This document shows positions 1 to 14,485 of a stretch of DNA of 64,000 nucleotides, one piece after another. Source of the stretch: Vibrio proteolyticus NBRC 13287 (GTDB taxonomy: Bacteria > Pseudomonadota > Gammaproteobacteria > Enterobacterales > Vibrionaceae); assembly GCF_000467125.1 (NCBI RefSeq), contig NZ_BATJ01000002.1, positions 124,001 through 188,000 of the forward strand. The letters run 5' to 3'. A model generated the notes under the pieces. It was not told where the DNA came from and made no database searches. It worked only from the letters and a program-made list of their open reading frames with translations. The position numbers and the translations under genes were made by a program. The first letter of the stretch is position 1; each line of letters opens with the position of its first letter.

Positions 1-9
1 GAGAAAAAA

Positions 10-38
10 CGCCTCTATACAAAGAGGCGTTTTTTTGT
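10..38. terminator. Intrinsic terminator, probably bidirectional, downstream of mnmC
   Basis: A 6-bp GC stem (10-15 with 24-29) is flanked by A-run on the left and T-run on the right, so it can end transcripts from either side. It lies just past the mnmC stop codon on the minus strand. Confidence 0.8.
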
Positions 39-40
39 GT

Positions 41-2053
41 TTACAGTTTAGTCAGCGCCTTGCCCTTACGAAGCTTACGCACCCACATCCGGCTAGGGTG
101 TAAGGCCTCCAGCACGTCCACGGGCAGCGGCAGCGGGTCGGCGCAGATCTGTGATGCCAGCACTTCAGCCAGCAGCGGGGCTGAGCTCAGACCACGTGAG
201 CCGAGACCGAGCAGGCAATAGAGATTCTCTTGGCTGGCCACCGGCTTCACCTGTTCCGCTTTTTGCAGATGCAAATCAGCGTAGGTGTGTTTGATGGCAG
301 TAAAATCACCAACATTGCCGACAAATGGCAGGTGATCACGGCTGACACAGCGGATTCCCTGACGAGACTGATTAGCTGATACATCCACTTGCTCAGGCCA
401 GCTCTGGTCATGGACGCATTTACGTAACTTGGCGGCATTTTCAAGCTGGGCCTGTGGATCAAATGCGCGATTCAGGTTGTCACGGTCGTAACTCGCCCCA
501 ATGCAATGTTGACCATTGTTCGGATTCTGCGGCGTCATGTAACCGTCATAGCACAATACGGTTTTCATTTGGCTCAGTGTGGTATTGGTTGGTACATGGC
601 TGACCTGGCCTTTGACCTGACCAAGTGGAATATCGGCAGTAGGTGCCAGTTCGGCAAACTGATGGCCATTCGCGACCACCACGACTTGATGGGTAAACTG
701 TTTGTCGTGGCAATGCAGCACCCATTGCTCACCGCAGCGCTCCAACTGAGTGACGGGATGGTTAAAATGTGCCGAGAAATGCTCGCCTTGCATTAGCTCT
801 GCCAGCAGCCCGCGGGTGAACTGTGCCGGACACAACCAGCCGCCGAGAGGATAGAAGACGCTGTCGACACTGACAGGCAGACCCAGCGTTTGGCTGGTTT
901 GTGTGGCGTCCAGCCCCGTGACCAGATTGGCTGAGAACTGGCCCTCAAGCAACTTAGTCAGTTTTTGTCTGGCGCGTTCATCCCACATCAATTGCGTGAC
1001 GCCACACCAGTCATGATCAAACTTGAAGCACTGAGCCATTTGCGACACGAACTGGCGGGCGAACAAAAATGCCGGGGCAAATACCCGAGAGACCCCGCTG
1101 TGGTTACCGTTGAGCAGCGGATAAATAGCGCCCTGACGGTTACCGGAAGCTCCTTGAGCGGCCGTGTCATCAGCGCAGTATAAGGTCACGTTCACACCGC
1201 GTCGGGTGAGGGTTTTGGCCAGCGTGGCGCTGGCGATGCCACCGCCAATGATGGCCACATCGTCGACACATGGGGTGCTGCTGCGATGGAACCAGGCTTT
1301 ATGATTGGGCGGGGTACGACGCTCAGGCAGATGGCCGGCGATCATGTCACGCTTGGTGCCGAATCCTTTGACTTTTTTCATATCAAAGCCGGCTTCTATC
1401 AGGCCTCGGCGCACAAAACCCGCTGCAGTAAATGTCGCGCAGGTACAGTGAGCTTTGGCCAGTTTAGCCATGCCGTTAAACAGATCCTGATTCCACATTT
1501 CCGGGTTTTTGCTCGGGGCGAAGCCGTCCAGGAACCAGGCGTCGATGATGCCATGTTCTCCGGTTGGCACTTGTGGCATACAGTCTTTGATATCCCCAAA
1601 CCACAAATCGAGAGTTACTGCGCCATCGGCCAGGATGATACGCTGACATTCTGGCACGGCAATCGGGTAGTGCGCTTGCAACTGCGCCGCATATTCAGCC
1701 AACTCCGGCCAGGCCTGATGCGCTTTGATCAGGTCCTCTTTACTGAGCGGGTATTTTTCAAAGCTGACAAAATGCAGCTCTTTTAATGGCGCATGCGGGT
1801 TTTGCTGTCTAAATTCATCAAACCACTGCCAGACCGCCAGAAAGTTGAGACCGGTGCCGAAACCGGTTTCACCAATCACAAAGCGGCGCTGGTCATACTC
1901 GTGCCATCTTTGCGGGAGATGATTCTGGTGGAGAAAGACATAACGGGTCTCTTCTAAGCCGTTGACGTTGGAGAAATAAACGTCATCAAACTGGTCGGAG
2001 ACCGGAGTGCCTGCTTCATTCCAGGCCAATTCGGCATTTTTAATTGATGTCAT
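41..2053 (-). CDS. mnmC: Bifunctional tRNA mnm5s2U biosynthesis protein MnmC
   Basis: MnmC carries out the last two steps of 5-methylaminomethyl-2-thiouridine synthesis at the wobble base of certain tRNAs. The C-terminal FAD domain removes the carboxymethyl group and the N-terminal domain methylates the amine with SAM. In this 670-residue protein the SAM-binding motif [12 protein letters not shown] is at about 61-72, and the FAD dinucleotide motif [12 protein letters not shown] starts near 268. The length fits the fused two-domain family. The start is the ATG at 2051-2053. It is transcribed divergently from fabB with about 127 bp between them. The assignment is secure from both domains. Confidence 0.96.
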   Translation of the reverse strand: MTSIKNAELAWNEAGTPVSDQFDDVYFSNVNGLEETRYVFLHQNHLPQRWHEYDQRRFVIGETGFGTGLNFLAVWQWFDEFRQQNPHAPLKELHFVSFEKYPLSKEDLIKAHQAWPELAEYAAQLQAHYPIAVPECQRIILADGAVTLDLWFGDIKDCMPQVPTGEHGIIDAWFLDGFAPSKNPEMWNQDLFNGMAKLAKAHCTCATFTAAGFVRRGLIEAGFDMKKVKGFGTKRDMIAGHLPERRTPPNHKAWFHRSSTPCVDDVAIIGGGIASATLAKTLTRRGVNVTLYCADDTAAQGASGNRQGAIYPLLNGNHSGVSRVFAPAFLFARQFVSQMAQCFKFDHDWCGVTQLMWDERARQKLTKLLEGQFSANLVTGLDATQTSQTLGLPVSVDSVFYPLGGWLCPAQFTRGLLAELMQGEHFSAHFNHPVTQLERCGEQWVLHCHDKQFTHQVVVVANGHQFAELAPTADIPLGQVKGQVSHVPTNTTLSQMKTVLCYDGYMTPQNPNNGQHCIGASYDRDNLNRAFDPQAQLENAAKLRKCVHDQSWPEQVDVSANQSRQGIRCVSRDHLPFVGNVGDFTAIKHTYADLHLQKAEQVKPVASQENLYCLLGLGSRGLSSAPLLAEVLASQICADPLPLPVDVLEALHPSRMWVRKLRKGKALTKL

Positions 2054-2180
2054 ACTGTCTCTATCGGAGGCGAATTCTCGTTGTGTGGGGCGGGATTGTA
2101 CGAATTTATGGGAAAGCTGACCACTTCTGTGGGGCTTCTTAGTTATTATTTAGCGGAATTTTGAATTATAGGAATGTCAC
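2054..2180. promoter_or_regulatory. Divergent mnmC/fabB promoter region
   Basis: This 127-bp gap must carry the promoters of both mnmC and fabB. An AT-rich stretch just before the fabB start (around 2145-2170) suits a fabB -10 region. A half-site resembling a FadR operator (CTGACCA, about 2117-2123) is present. FadR activates fabB in E. coli, but the match here is too partial to call. Confidence 0.35.
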
Positions 2181-3392
2181 ATGAAACGAGTCGTAATCAC
2201 CGGTATGGGTATTGTTTCAAGTATCGGTAACAACGTCGAAGAAGTTTTAGCGTCTTTGAAAGCAGGTAAATCAGGCATTACCGCTTCTGAACAGTTTAAA
2301 GAGAACGGTCTACGCTCTCAAGTTTGGGGCAACCTGAAGATGAACCCTGCCGACCATATCGATCGCAAGAAAATGCGCTTTATGGGTGATGCGGCAGCGT
2401 TTGCGTACCTTTCTATGGAACAGGCGATTGCCGACGCTGGTCTGACAGAAGATCAGGTTTCTAACGAGCGCACTGGTTTGGTCGCGGGCTCGGGTGGTGC
2501 GTCATCGGTGAACCAAATTGCCGCAGTTGATATCTTGCGTGAGAAAGGCGTTAAGCGTGTTGGTCCTTACATGGTACCACGTACGATGTCATCGACCGTG
2601 TCTGCCTGTTTGGCCACGCCGTTTAAGATCCGTGGCGTTAACTACACCATGAGTTCGGCCTGTGCGACGTCAGCGCACTGTATCGGCCACGCGATGGAGC
2701 TGATCCAACTGGGTAAACAGGATGTGGTTTTTGCTGGTGGCGGTGAAGAGCTGGACTGGACACTGACCATGATGTTTGACGCGATGGGCGCACTATCTAC
2801 CAAATACAACGACACACCAGAAAAGGCATCTCGTACTTATGATGCTGACCGTGATGGTTTCGTCATTTCTGGTGGTGGCGGCATGCTGGTGGTTGAAGAG
2901 CTGGAACATGCGCTGGCCCGCGGTGCGAAGATTTACGGTGAAATCGTCGGTTACGGTGCGACGTCTGATGGCTACGATATGGTGGCGCCGTCAGGTGAAG
3001 GAGCCGTTCGTTGTATGAAGATGGCTATGCAGGATGTTGATGGCGTGGACTACGTCAACACTCACGGCACGTCAACGCCTGTTGGTGATGTGAAAGAGCT
3101 GGGTGCGATTCAGGAAATCTTTGGCGACAACAGCCCGGCAATTTCAGCGACCAAAGCCATGACGGGTCACGCATTGGGTGCGGCTGGTGTGCACGAAGCC
3201 ATCTACTCAACGCTGATGCTCAATCACGGCTTCATCGCCCCAAGCATTAATATCGATAACCTTGACGAAGCGGCAGACGGCCTGGATATCGTCATGGAAA
3301 CCCGTGATGCCGAGCTGAAGACCGTGATGTCAAACAGCTTTGGTTTTGGCGGTACAAACGCGACCTTGGTGATCAAGAAATACCAGGGTTAA
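2181..3392 (+). CDS. fabB: 3-oxoacyl-[acyl-carrier-protein] synthase I (FabB)
   Basis: This is the beta-ketoacyl-ACP synthase I of type II fatty-acid synthesis. It condenses malonyl-ACP with acyl-ACP and is needed for unsaturated fatty acid elongation. The 403-residue length fits FabB. The catalytic triad can be read as Cys161 in [10 protein letters not shown], a His in [11 protein letters not shown] and a His in TGHALGAAG. The glycine-rich end [10 protein letters not shown] is also present. The ATG has a GGA upstream. The 3' UTR carries what looks like the FarS small RNA (see 3466-3538). FabF is the main alternative, but the motifs and the 403 aa length favour FabB. Confidence 0.95.
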   Translation: MKRVVITGMGIVSSIGNNVEEVLASLKAGKSGITASEQFKENGLRSQVWGNLKMNPADHIDRKKMRFMGDAAAFAYLSMEQAIADAGLTEDQVSNERTGLVAGSGGASSVNQIAAVDILREKGVKRVGPYMVPRTMSSTVSACLATPFKIRGVNYTMSSACATSAHCIGHAMELIQLGKQDVVFAGGGEELDWTLTMMFDAMGALSTKYNDTPEKASRTYDADRDGFVISGGGGMLVVEELEHALARGAKIYGEIVGYGATSDGYDMVAPSGEGAVRCMKMAMQDVDGVDYVNTHGTSTPVGDVKELGAIQEIFGDNSPAISATKAMTGHALGAAGVHEAIYSTLMLNHGFIAPSINIDNLDEAADGLDIVMETRDAELKTVMSNSFGFGGTNATLVIKKYQG

Positions 3393-3465
3393 TGAAACGA
3401 ATGCCTACTGGCAATCAGTTTCCAGAGCGGATCAGCACTGGCTGATCGAACAGACGCAGACTCTG

Positions 3466-3538
3466 TCCCCTGGAGAGCGGGACAGGATCCTTTTGTTCTG
3501 GAATATTACCCGGCTGCCGTAAGGAGCCGGGTATTTTT
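3466..3538 (+). ncRNA. farS: Probable FarS small RNA from the fabB 3' UTR
   Basis: In V. cholerae the Hfq-dependent RNA FarS is cut from the fabB 3' UTR by RNase E and represses fadE genes (established knowledge, recalled). Here the fabB 3' UTR is about 145 nt long, untranslated, and ends in a strong terminator (3508-3538). The U-rich stretch just before that stem, around 3489-3507, would suit Hfq. The 5' end is a guess from the reported RNA length of about 70 nt. I could not align the sequence itself. Confidence 0.6.
3508..3538 (+). terminator. Intrinsic terminator of fabB / FarS
   Basis: An 8-bp perfect stem (3508-3515 with 3525-3532) with a 9-nt loop is followed by a short T-run. It sits about 115 nt after the fabB stop, so a long 3' UTR is made. 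Confidence 0.85.
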
Positions 3539-3626
3539 CTATACTTAACAGAGAAACGGGACTCGACACTGTGCCGGCTTTTCTGCACAATCCTGTTCTA
3601 CCCCTTTTCCCAACTCAGATTCCGCT

Positions 3627-4760
3627 ATGAAAATCCTAATCGACGAAAATATGCCTTATGCTCAGCAACTGTTCAGTCAGTTGGGCGAGGTGATCCTCAA
3701 ACCGGGACGTACGTTAACAGCCGATGACCTGGTTGATATTGATGCGTTGATGATTCGCTCTGTTACTCAGGTTGACGAGTCACTTCTTACTAAGGCCAAC
3801 AAACTCAAGTTTGTCGGCACCGCGACCGCAGGCATGGATCATGTTGATCAGGCGTTGCTGGATCAAAAGGGCATTGTCTTCACTGCCGCACCGGGCTGCA
3901 ATAAAGTCGGCGTCGCAGAGTATGCATTCAGCGTGATGATGGTGCTTGCGCAGCAACAGGGCTTCTCGGTGTTTGATAAAACCGTGGGTATCATCGGCGC
4001 CGGACAGGTGGGCAGCTATCTGGCTCAGTGTTTGTCCGGACTGGGGATGAAAGTACTGCTTAACGATCCTCCCAAGCAAGCGGCCGGTGATGCGCGAGAT
4101 TTTACGCCTTTGGCCGATCTGCTTGAGCAAGCGGATATCATTACACTGCACACTCCGATCACCCGCGACGGCGCACATCCCACACACCATCTGATTGACG
4201 AAGGGGTACTGAGTAATTTACGCAGTAACCAGATTCTGATCAACGCGGCTCGTGGGCCGGTGGTGGACAACAGCGCGCTCAAAGCCCGCCTGATGGCCGG
4301 TGATGGTTTTACTGCCGCACTGGACGTGTTTGAGTTTGAACCGAAAGTGGATATGGAGCTCCTGCCGTTGCTGGCGTTTGCGACCCCCCATGTCGCCGGG
4401 TATGGCCTGGAAGGCAAGGCTCGCGGTACGACCATGATTTTCAATAGCTTCTGTGAGTTTCTTGGTGACGAGCGTCGGGCACAGGCCAGCGAGCTGTTGC
4501 CAGTGGCGCCAGTTCCACTGGTCAGTCTGGATCGCGCCTGGGACGAAGCAACCCTGCACAACCTGACACAAATCATTTATGATGTGCGCAAAGACGATGC
4601 GTTGTTCCGTCGTGAGATTCATCAGTTGGGTGCGTTTGACAAGATGCGCAAACAATACTGGGATCGACGAGAGTACAGCGCCGTCACTTTAGCCGGCGAC
4701 GATGCATGCAATTTAGCGCCGCTGGCTAAACTTGGTTTTCAAATTGAGGTAAGTAAATGA
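3627..4760 (+). CDS. pdxB: 4-phosphoerythronate dehydrogenase (PdxB)
   Basis: PdxB oxidises 4-phospho-D-erythronate in the DXP-dependent pyridoxal phosphate pathway. It is a D-2-hydroxyacid dehydrogenase family member. The protein has 377 residues, the Rossmann motif [14 protein letters not shown], the [10 protein letters not shown] segment and the catalytic-His segment TPHVAGYG. It ends in the PdxB-specific dimerisation domain that other family members lack. Its stop overlaps the start of asd by 4 nt (ATGA), so the two are probably translationally coupled. It opens the pdxB-asd-fimV-truA series. Confidence 0.95.
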   Translation: MKILIDENMPYAQQLFSQLGEVILKPGRTLTADDLVDIDALMIRSVTQVDESLLTKANKLKFVGTATAGMDHVDQALLDQKGIVFTAAPGCNKVGVAEYAFSVMMVLAQQQGFSVFDKTVGIIGAGQVGSYLAQCLSGLGMKVLLNDPPKQAAGDARDFTPLADLLEQADIITLHTPITRDGAHPTHHLIDEGVLSNLRSNQILINAARGPVVDNSALKARLMAGDGFTAALDVFEFEPKVDMELLPLLAFATPHVAGYGLEGKARGTTMIFNSFCEFLGDERRAQASELLPVAPVPLVSLDRAWDEATLHNLTQIIYDVRKDDALFRREIHQLGAFDKMRKQYWDRREYSAVTLAGDDACNLAPLAKLGFQIEVSK

Positions 4761-5770
4761 GCCAACAATTTAACGTTGCCGTACTTGGCGCAACAGGCGC
4801 TGTCGGTGAAACCATCATTGAAGTTCTTCAGGAGCGTGATTTCCCGGTCGGTGAATTGTACCTGCTGGCCAGCGAACGCAGTGAAGGTAAGACCTACCGC
4901 TTCAACGGCAAAACGGTCAAAGTACAGAACGTTGAAACCTTCGACTGGACACAGGCTCATATCGGTCTGTTTTCTGCCGGTGGGGAACTGTCGGAGAAGT
5001 GGGCGCCAATCGCTGCTGAAGCTGGAGTGGTGGTCATCGACAATACATCGCATTTCCGTTATGACTATGATGTCCCGCTGGTGGTACCAGAGGTGAACCC
5101 GGAAGCGATCGCTGAGTTTCGTAACCGCAATATCATTGCCAACCCGAATTGTTCCACTATCCAGATGCTGGTGGCGTTGAAGCCGATCCACGATGCAGTG
5201 GGGATTGAACGTATTAATGTTTCAACCTATCAGTCCGTGGCGGGTGCCGGCAAAGCGGGCATCGACGAGTTGGCGGGCCAAACCGCGAAACTGCTGAACG
5301 GTCGCCCGGCTGAACCTGAGCAGTTCAGCCAACAGATTGCGTTTAACTGTATTCCACAGATCGATAAGTTCATGGACAACGGCTACACCAAAGAAGAGAT
5401 GAAAATGGTGTGGGAAACACAGAAAATTTTCAACGATCCGTCGATCATGGTGAATCCGACCTGCGTACGGGTACCGGTATTTTACGGTCATGCCGAAGCC
5501 GTCCACATTGAAACCCGCGCACCAATTGATGCTCAAGAAGTGATTAACCTGCTTGAACAAACTGAGGGCGTTGAGGTTTTCCACGGTGAAGACTTCCCGA
5601 CTCAGGTGCGCGATGCGGGCGGCAAGGACCATGTGATGGTCGGCCGTATCCGTAATGACATCAGTCACCACAGTGGCGTGAATCTATGGGTGGTTGCGGA
5701 CAATGTACGCAAAGGTGCCGCCACCAACGCAGTACAAATTGCCGAAGTTTTGATTCGTGATTATTACTGA
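4757..5770 (+). CDS. asd: Aspartate-semialdehyde dehydrogenase, second-isoform/Usg position
   Basis: ASADH reduces aspartyl phosphate to aspartate semialdehyde for lysine, threonine, methionine and diaminopimelate synthesis. The NADP loop GATGAVGE is at 11-18, the active-site Cys132 is in NPNCST, and a [14 protein letters not shown] segment follows. All look functional. In E. coli this position (pdxB-usg-truA) holds Usg, which is thought to have lost the activity. Vibrios carry two ASADH isoforms, and the one next to pdxB keeps the catalytic Cys. So this is likely an active second isoform rather than a Usg relic, although activity is inferred. Confidence 0.9.
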   Translation: MSQQFNVAVLGATGAVGETIIEVLQERDFPVGELYLLASERSEGKTYRFNGKTVKVQNVETFDWTQAHIGLFSAGGELSEKWAPIAAEAGVVVIDNTSHFRYDYDVPLVVPEVNPEAIAEFRNRNIIANPNCSTIQMLVALKPIHDAVGIERINVSTYQSVAGAGKAGIDELAGQTAKLLNGRPAEPEQFSQQIAFNCIPQIDKFMDNGYTKEEMKMVWETQKIFNDPSIMVNPTCVRVPVFYGHAEAVHIETRAPIDAQEVINLLEQTEGVEVFHGEDFPTQVRDAGGKDHVMVGRIRNDISHHSGVNLWVVADNVRKGAATNAVQIAEVLIRDYY

Positions 5771-5790
5771 TAGCTATTGATGAATCTGTT

Positions 5791-5818
5791 AAAGCCTCAC
5801 GCGAGTGGGGCTTTTTTA
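5791..5818 (+). terminator. Intrinsic terminator after pdxB-asd
   Basis: A stem AAAGCCTCAC / GTGGGGCTTT (one wobble pair) with a GCGA tetraloop is followed by T6, about 20 nt after the asd stop. Confidence 0.85.
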
Positions 5819-5989
5819 TACGCCCGGTAGCGCCAGACAAGCAGAGCGGGGGAAATTTAGTGTGAGCTTACTGCGATTATTGCTGCCGCAACACATTTTT
5901 TGCCTTGTTTCCTGTAGTTTTGCCCTAGATATCCGATATATTTAACAGATCATGTAAACCTACGATAAAAGCACACAGCTGAGCTTATT
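5819..5989 (+). promoter_or_regulatory. fimV/hubP upstream region
   Basis: These 171 bp between the asd terminator and the fimV start must hold the fimV promoter. A possible pair is TTGTTT near 5908 with TAGATA about 15 bp downstream. The leader would then be about 55 nt. The match is weak. Confidence 0.3.
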
Positions 5990-10003
<4,014 letters not shown>

Positions 10004-10010
10004 ATCAATC

Positions 10011-10036
10011 AAGAGGGGACATGGTCCCCTCTTTTG
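10011..10036 (+). terminator. Terminator-like hairpin after fimV
   Basis: A 9-bp perfect stem (10011-10019 with 10025-10033) is followed by only a short T stretch. It may attenuate rather than fully stop transcription into truA. Confidence 0.6.
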
Positions 10037-10091
10037 ATCCGGCCCTGAAATTCGTTATACTTCCCGCCCCATTTTCAGAGAGAACGGTGAA

Positions 10092-10886
10092 ATGAGAATT
10101 GCATTAGGTATTGAGTACGATGGCACTCATTACTTTGGTTGGCAGCGTCAGCGAGAAGTGAAAAGTGTTCAGCAATCGCTGGAAAAGGCGTTGAGTGTCG
10201 TCGCTAACCATCCGGTAGAGGTTCAGTGTGCGGGTCGGACTGATGCGGGCGTTCACGGCACTGGGCAAGTGGTTCATTTCGATACCACAGCAAGCCGTAA
10301 GATGGTGGCCTGGACGATGGGAGCGAATGCCAATTTACCCGGTGATATAGCTGTGCGCTGGGCGAAAGAAGTACCGGATGAATTTCATGCTCGTTTCGCG
10401 GCGACGGCCCGTCGTTACCGCTATATTATCTATAACCATGCACTGAGACCTGGGATTCTCTCTTCGGGAGTGAGTCATTATCACGGTGAACTGGACGTGG
10501 AAAAAATGCACCGTGCCGGACAGTTCTTGCTTGGCGAGAATGACTTCACGTCTTTCCGTGCTGTGCATTGCCAGTCACGCAGTCCATGGCGTAACATAAT
10601 GCATCTGGATGTAACGCGGCAAGGTCATTACGTTATCATTGATATTAAAGCCAATGCGTTCGTTCACCATATGGTACGTAACATTACCGGCAGTCTGATT
10701 TGTGTCGGTCGTGGCGAGCAGGCGCCGGAGTGGATCAAGTGGCTGCTGGATGCTAAGGATCGTAAACTGGCGGGAGCCACCGCTAAAGCGGAAGGACTCT
10801 ACCTGGTGGACGTCGATTATCCTGAAGAGTTCCAGTTACCCAGAGCGCCGATCGGACCGCTATTTTTACCCGATCAATTGAACTAA
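10092..10886 (+). CDS. truA: tRNA pseudouridine(38-40) synthase TruA
   Basis: TruA isomerises uridines 38-40 in the anticodon arm of many tRNAs. The 264-residue protein has the catalytic aspartate Asp51 in the [14 protein letters not shown] motif. It also has the family's RRYRYIIYN and [13 protein letters not shown] segments. The ATG follows a GAGAACGG ribosome-binding stretch. It sits between fimV and accD as in other gamma-proteobacteria, separated from fimV by a hairpin and from accD by about 190 bp. Confidence 0.96.
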   Translation: MRIALGIEYDGTHYFGWQRQREVKSVQQSLEKALSVVANHPVEVQCAGRTDAGVHGTGQVVHFDTTASRKMVAWTMGANANLPGDIAVRWAKEVPDEFHARFAATARRYRYIIYNHALRPGILSSGVSHYHGELDVEKMHRAGQFLLGENDFTSFRAVHCQSRSPWRNIMHLDVTRQGHYVIIDIKANAFVHHMVRNITGSLICVGRGEQAPEWIKWLLDAKDRKLAGATAKAEGLYLVDVDYPEEFQLPRAPIGPLFLPDQLN

Positions 10887-11075
10887 TTGCTGGTAACTTG
10901 TTCAAATAGGAGTTGTTTAAAGTATTAGCAGTCGTCTTGTGAGGCGGTATTCAGGAAATAGGTACAACCAGTTTTTTGTCTACAGTTTGCGTTTTATATG
11001 CTTTAATCCTCCACGCGTAAATTCGAATATGTATCTTTCGCAATTAGGCGGGAGAGTAAAGAGAAAAGGTCTTCC
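10887..11075 (+). promoter_or_regulatory. accD upstream region
   Basis: This 189-bp gap between truA and accD is long enough for an accD promoter. A possible pair is TTGTCT near 10977 with TATGCT about 15 bp downstream. I see no clear terminator after truA, so read-through is also possible. Confidence 0.3.
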
Positions 11076-12002
11076 ATGAGTTGGCTTGAAAAGATTTTAG
11101 AAAAGAGCAACATTGTAAGTTCACGTAAAGCGTCCATCCCGGAAGGGGTTTGGACTAAATGTACCTCATGTGAACAGGTGCTTTACCACGCAGAGTTGGA
11201 ACGCAACCTGGAAGTGTGCCCGAAATGTGGTCACCACATGCGGATGAAAGCACGTCGTCGTCTGGAAACATTCCTGGACGAAAACAACCGCGTGGAACTG
11301 GCGGGTGAGCTTGAGCCACAGGACAAGCTGAAGTTCAAAGACTCCAAGCGTTATAAAGATCGTATCTCCGCGGCACAAAAGAGCAGCGGTGAGAAAGACG
11401 CATTGGTGGTCATGCAAGGTGAACTGCTGGGCATGCCTGTTGTAGCGTGTGCGTTTGAGTTTTCTTTCATGGGCGGTTCCATGGGCTCTGTAGTGGGTGC
11501 GCGTTTTGTGCGTGCCGTAGAAGCTGCGATGGAAAACAACACGGCGCTGATTTGTTTCTCAGCCAGTGGCGGTGCTCGTATGCAAGAAGCTTTGATGTCA
11601 CTGATGCAGATGGCGAAAACCAGTGCGGCGCTTGAGCGTCTGACGGAAAAAGGCCTGCCGTTTATCTCGGTCATGACTGATCCGACGATGGGTGGGGTAT
11701 CTGCGAGTTTGGCGATGCTGGGTGACATCAACATCGGTGAGCCGAAAGCATTGATTGGTTTTGCTGGCCGTCGCGTTATCGAACAAACGGTACGTGAAGA
11801 TCTGCCTCAGGGTTTCCAGCGCAGTGAGTTTCTGCTGGAGCACGGTGCGATCGATATGATCGTTGACCGTCGTGAAATGCGTCAGCGTGTAGGTGGTCTG
11901 GTTGCGAAACTGACGAACCAAAGCTCTCCACTGGTCGTTTCTGTGAACGATTCTCCAAATGAAGAGCCTTACACTGTACCAGAAGCAGACGAAAAAGGGT
12001 AA
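11076..12002 (+). CDS. accD: Acetyl-CoA carboxylase carboxyltransferase subunit beta (AccD)
   Basis: AccD and AccA form the carboxyltransferase that moves carboxyl from biotin to acetyl-CoA, giving malonyl-CoA for fatty-acid synthesis. The 308-residue protein has the N-terminal four-cysteine zinc ribbon (Cys29, 32, 48, 51) typical of bacterial AccD. The crotonase-like fold follows, with [11 protein letters not shown] and [10 protein letters not shown]. In E. coli the zinc domain also binds its own mRNA. The gene sits upstream of folC with a 46-bp gap. Confidence 0.96.
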   Translation: MSWLEKILEKSNIVSSRKASIPEGVWTKCTSCEQVLYHAELERNLEVCPKCGHHMRMKARRRLETFLDENNRVELAGELEPQDKLKFKDSKRYKDRISAAQKSSGEKDALVVMQGELLGMPVVACAFEFSFMGGSMGSVVGARFVRAVEAAMENNTALICFSASGGARMQEALMSLMQMAKTSAALERLTEKGLPFISVMTDPTMGGVSASLAMLGDINIGEPKALIGFAGRRVIEQTVREDLPQGFQRSEFLLEHGAIDMIVDRREMRQRVGGLVAKLTNQSSPLVVSVNDSPNEEPYTVPEADEKG

Positions 12003-12048
12003 AGTAGACGCTAACGTACCGACCTGAATTTAAAGGTTATAAAGTTAG

Positions 12049-13314
12049 ATGAGTCACAACCCTGTTCCACAAGCCACATCGCCATTGTCGGTGTGGCTTG
12101 ATTATTTAACCCACATTCACACTTCTGCGATCGACCTCGGTTTAGACCGGGTTCAAGCCGTCGCTCAAACCGCTAACCTGACTAAACCTGCACCTACCGT
12201 GATCACTGTTGCCGGTACAAACGGCAAAGGTTCCACCTGTGCGCTGATGGAAGCCATCTTGCTCGATGCCGGGTATTCTGTTGGTGTGTACAGCTCTCCC
12301 CATCTGATTCGTTATAACGAGCGCGTGCGCGTGAACGGTGCCGATCTGCCTGACGAGCAGCATTGCCAGGCTTTTGCGTTTATCGAAGCACTACGTGGTG
12401 ATATCAGCCTGAGTTTCTTTGAATTTGGCACGTTAGCCGCGTTGCGACTGTTTGAACAATACAAGGTGGATGTGGTTCTGCTAGAAGTCGGGCTAGGGGG
12501 ACGTTTGGATGCCACCAATGTCGTCGAGCACGATGTGTCGGTGATCACCAGTTTGGCGGTTGACCATGTTGACTGGCTTGGGGATGACATCAACGTCATC
12601 GGTTACGAGAAAGCCGGCATTTTCCGCTCCGGCCGACCAGCTATCTGTGGTCAGCCCAAAGCCTCTGCGACGGTGGCAGCTCACGCCGATGATATCGGAG
12701 CAGAGCTTTTCCAGGTCGGTATTCAGTACGACTTCACCCTAGAATCAGACAGTACGTGGCGCTGGCACAGTGGCTGCTTTGAAATGACGGATCTGCCGGT
12801 CCCTGATCTACCGTTGCCAAATGCGGCGACAGCGTTGATGGCGCTGGGTAGTGCGGAGCTTGATATCAGTGATGTGAATATCGTCAACGGATTACGGAAT
12901 GCAAGGCTGCCGGGGCGCATGCAGGTCATCAATGAACAACCACTTATCTTACTGGATGTGGCCCACAATCCGCACTCTGCCGAATACCTGGCTGAACAGG
13001 TTAATCGTCGTTTGGCAGAGAAAAGTATCCATGTGGTGGTGGCGATGCTGCACGATAAAGATATTCCGGCTACGCTCAATGCATTGGCACCAATCGCGGC
13101 GAAATGGTATCCGGCGTCTCTGAGCGGGCCACGTGCGGCAGCGGCCGAGGAGCTGTGTGCTCATTTGGCTGAATATCAGGGGAAATACGCCAACCCGGTC
13201 GCGGCATTTGAAGCCGCGTTGACACAGGCTGCGGACGACGAAGCAATAATTGTGGTCGGTTCATTCCACACTGTTGGTGAAGTACTAGAGCACTGGCAGC
13301 AGAAAGGAGAATAA
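12049..13314 (+). CDS. folC: Bifunctional tetrahydrofolate synthase/dihydrofolate synthase (FolC)
   Basis: FolC adds glutamate to dihydropteroate (making dihydrofolate) and then extends the polyglutamate tail of reduced folates. The 421-residue protein has the ATP-binding loop TVAGTNGKGST near 58, LLEVGLGGRLDATN, and the second-domain motif LLDVAHNPHSAEYLA. The Mur-ligase-like layout and length are normal. Its stop TAA is directly followed by the dedD ATG with no gap. Confidence 0.95.
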   Translation: MSHNPVPQATSPLSVWLDYLTHIHTSAIDLGLDRVQAVAQTANLTKPAPTVITVAGTNGKGSTCALMEAILLDAGYSVGVYSSPHLIRYNERVRVNGADLPDEQHCQAFAFIEALRGDISLSFFEFGTLAALRLFEQYKVDVVLLEVGLGGRLDATNVVEHDVSVITSLAVDHVDWLGDDINVIGYEKAGIFRSGRPAICGQPKASATVAAHADDIGAELFQVGIQYDFTLESDSTWRWHSGCFEMTDLPVPDLPLPNAATALMALGSAELDISDVNIVNGLRNARLPGRMQVINEQPLILLDVAHNPHSAEYLAEQVNRRLAEKSIHVVVAMLHDKDIPATLNALAPIAAKWYPASLSGPRAAAAEELCAHLAEYQGKYANPVAAFEAALTQAADDEAIIVVGSFHTVGEVLEHWQQKGE

Positions 13315-13899
13315 ATGGCTAGTAAGTTCCAAAGTCGCTTGGTGGGGACCATTGTTCTGGTCGCCATCGGCGTTATCGTGTTACCGGATGTTCTGGACGG
13401 CAAGAAAACCCACTATAAAGAAGACATTGCCAGCATTCCGATTAAGCCGGAATTGGACAGTGAAGCGGAAACCTTTGAGGTCCTGGATCCGGTTGAAGAC
13501 AAGGTTGCGTTGCCCGAGTCACCTGTGGAAGTCGCACAGGAAGAGGCGCCGGTCGAATCACAGGAAACCCCATCCCAGCCGAAAACCGTTGTTGAGCAGC
13601 CACCAGTGCGAGAAACGGTCGAAGTGACCGCGCGCAACGTGCCGGAGCAGAATGAGTATGACGACAGTGCCTGGATCATTCAGCTCATGGCGTTGAAAAA
13701 TGCTGAAAATGCAGAAGTGCTGGTTAAAGATCTGCAGAAACGCGGTTATCAGGCTCACACCCGACACGAAAACAATTTTACCCGGGTCATTATTGGTCCT
13801 GACGTGTCAAAAAGTAAACTGGAGCTTCAGATCATAGAGTTAGAAAAAATTACTGGCTCAAAAGGTCAATTGCTCAAATTTAAACCATTAAATCCATAA
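13315..13899 (+). CDS. dedD: SPOR-domain cell division protein DedD
   Basis: DedD is an inner-membrane protein drawn to the division septum through its SPOR domain, which binds denuded glycan. In E. coli it supports FtsN-type activation of constriction. The 194-residue protein has an N-terminal TM helix (about 9-27, LVGTIVLVAIGVIVLP) and an acidic Pro/Glu-rich linker (about 45-110). The C-terminal SPOR domain spans about 118-192 (WIIQLMALKNAENAEVL). The start abuts the folC stop. The 3' end overlaps a PurR-type box. Confidence 0.92.
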   Translation: MASKFQSRLVGTIVLVAIGVIVLPDVLDGKKTHYKEDIASIPIKPELDSEAETFEVLDPVEDKVALPESPVEVAQEEAPVESQETPSQPKTVVEQPPVRETVEVTARNVPEQNEYDDSAWIIQLMALKNAENAEVLVKDLQKRGYQAHTRHENNFTRVIIGPDVSKSKLELQIIELEKITGSKGQLLKFKPLNP

Positions 13900-13913
13900 G
13901 AAAACGTTTGCGT
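13898..13913 (+). promoter_or_regulatory. PurR-type operator before cvpA-purF
   Basis: The 16-mer matches the PurR consensus ACGCAAACGTTTGCGT at 14 of 16 positions, and its right half is perfect. It overlaps the last bases of dedD and covers the -35 (TTGCGT, 13908-13913) of a possible promoter with -10 TAAAAT at 13929-13934 (15-bp spacer). In E. coli, PurR with hypoxanthine or guanine represses cvpA-purF from this position. Confidence 0.85.
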
Positions 13914-13960
13914 CAGCATTTTTTCTGTTAAAATGCGCGCCAACTTAAGATGAAGAACTC

Positions 13961-14452
13961 ATGAATTGGTTAGATATTGTCATTTTAAGTGTGATCGGCC
14001 TGTCGGCATTGATCAGTTTAGTCCGTGGCTTTGCCAAAGAAGCATTGTCGTTAGTTATCTGGTTTGGCGCTTTTTTTATCGCCAGTCAGTATTACCAGAA
14101 GCTCGCTGTTTATTTTACTAATATTCAGGATGAGATGTTTCGTAACGGCACCGCGATTGCAGCGTTGTTTATTGCAACATTGATTGTCGGAGCGATCGTC
14201 AATTACGTCATCGCTCATCTGGTACAGAAGACCGGTTTGTCGGGCACTGACCGTATTTTGGGCATCGTATTCGGTGCTCTGCGCGGCATACTGATTGTCT
14301 CGGCAGCGCTGTTTTTTATGGATGCGTTTACTGCATTCCCGGATTCACAGTGGTGGAAGGATTCGCAGTTGGTACCTGAGTTCAGCCGTATCATTGCGCC
14401 GTTCTTCGAGCACTTGCAAGCAACATCGAGTTTTTTATCTGGCGCTAAATAG
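13961..14452 (+). CDS. cvpA: Colicin V production family membrane protein CvpA
   Basis: CvpA is a small inner-membrane protein, first found as needed for colicin V export and later linked to envelope stress and bile tolerance. Its exact activity is not settled. The 163-residue protein has about four TM segments (roughly 4-24, 29-46, 63-86, 100-122). The family N-terminus MNWLDIVILSVIGLSALISL and the turn RGFAKEALSL are present. It shares the PurR-controlled transcript with purF, 33 bp downstream. Confidence 0.92.
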   Translation: MNWLDIVILSVIGLSALISLVRGFAKEALSLVIWFGAFFIASQYYQKLAVYFTNIQDEMFRNGTAIAALFIATLIVGAIVNYVIAHLVQKTGLSGTDRILGIVFGALRGILIVSAALFFMDAFTAFPDSQWWKDSQLVPEFSRIIAPFFEHLQATSSFLSGAK

Positions 14453-14485
14453 CGCCAGCCATTGTCGCAAATCGAGGGTTAGGAC

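Noticed and set aside
1286..1786. 166-codon plus-strand frame opposite mnmC
   Set aside because: No homology is recognisable and it is fully covered by the strongly supported mnmC.
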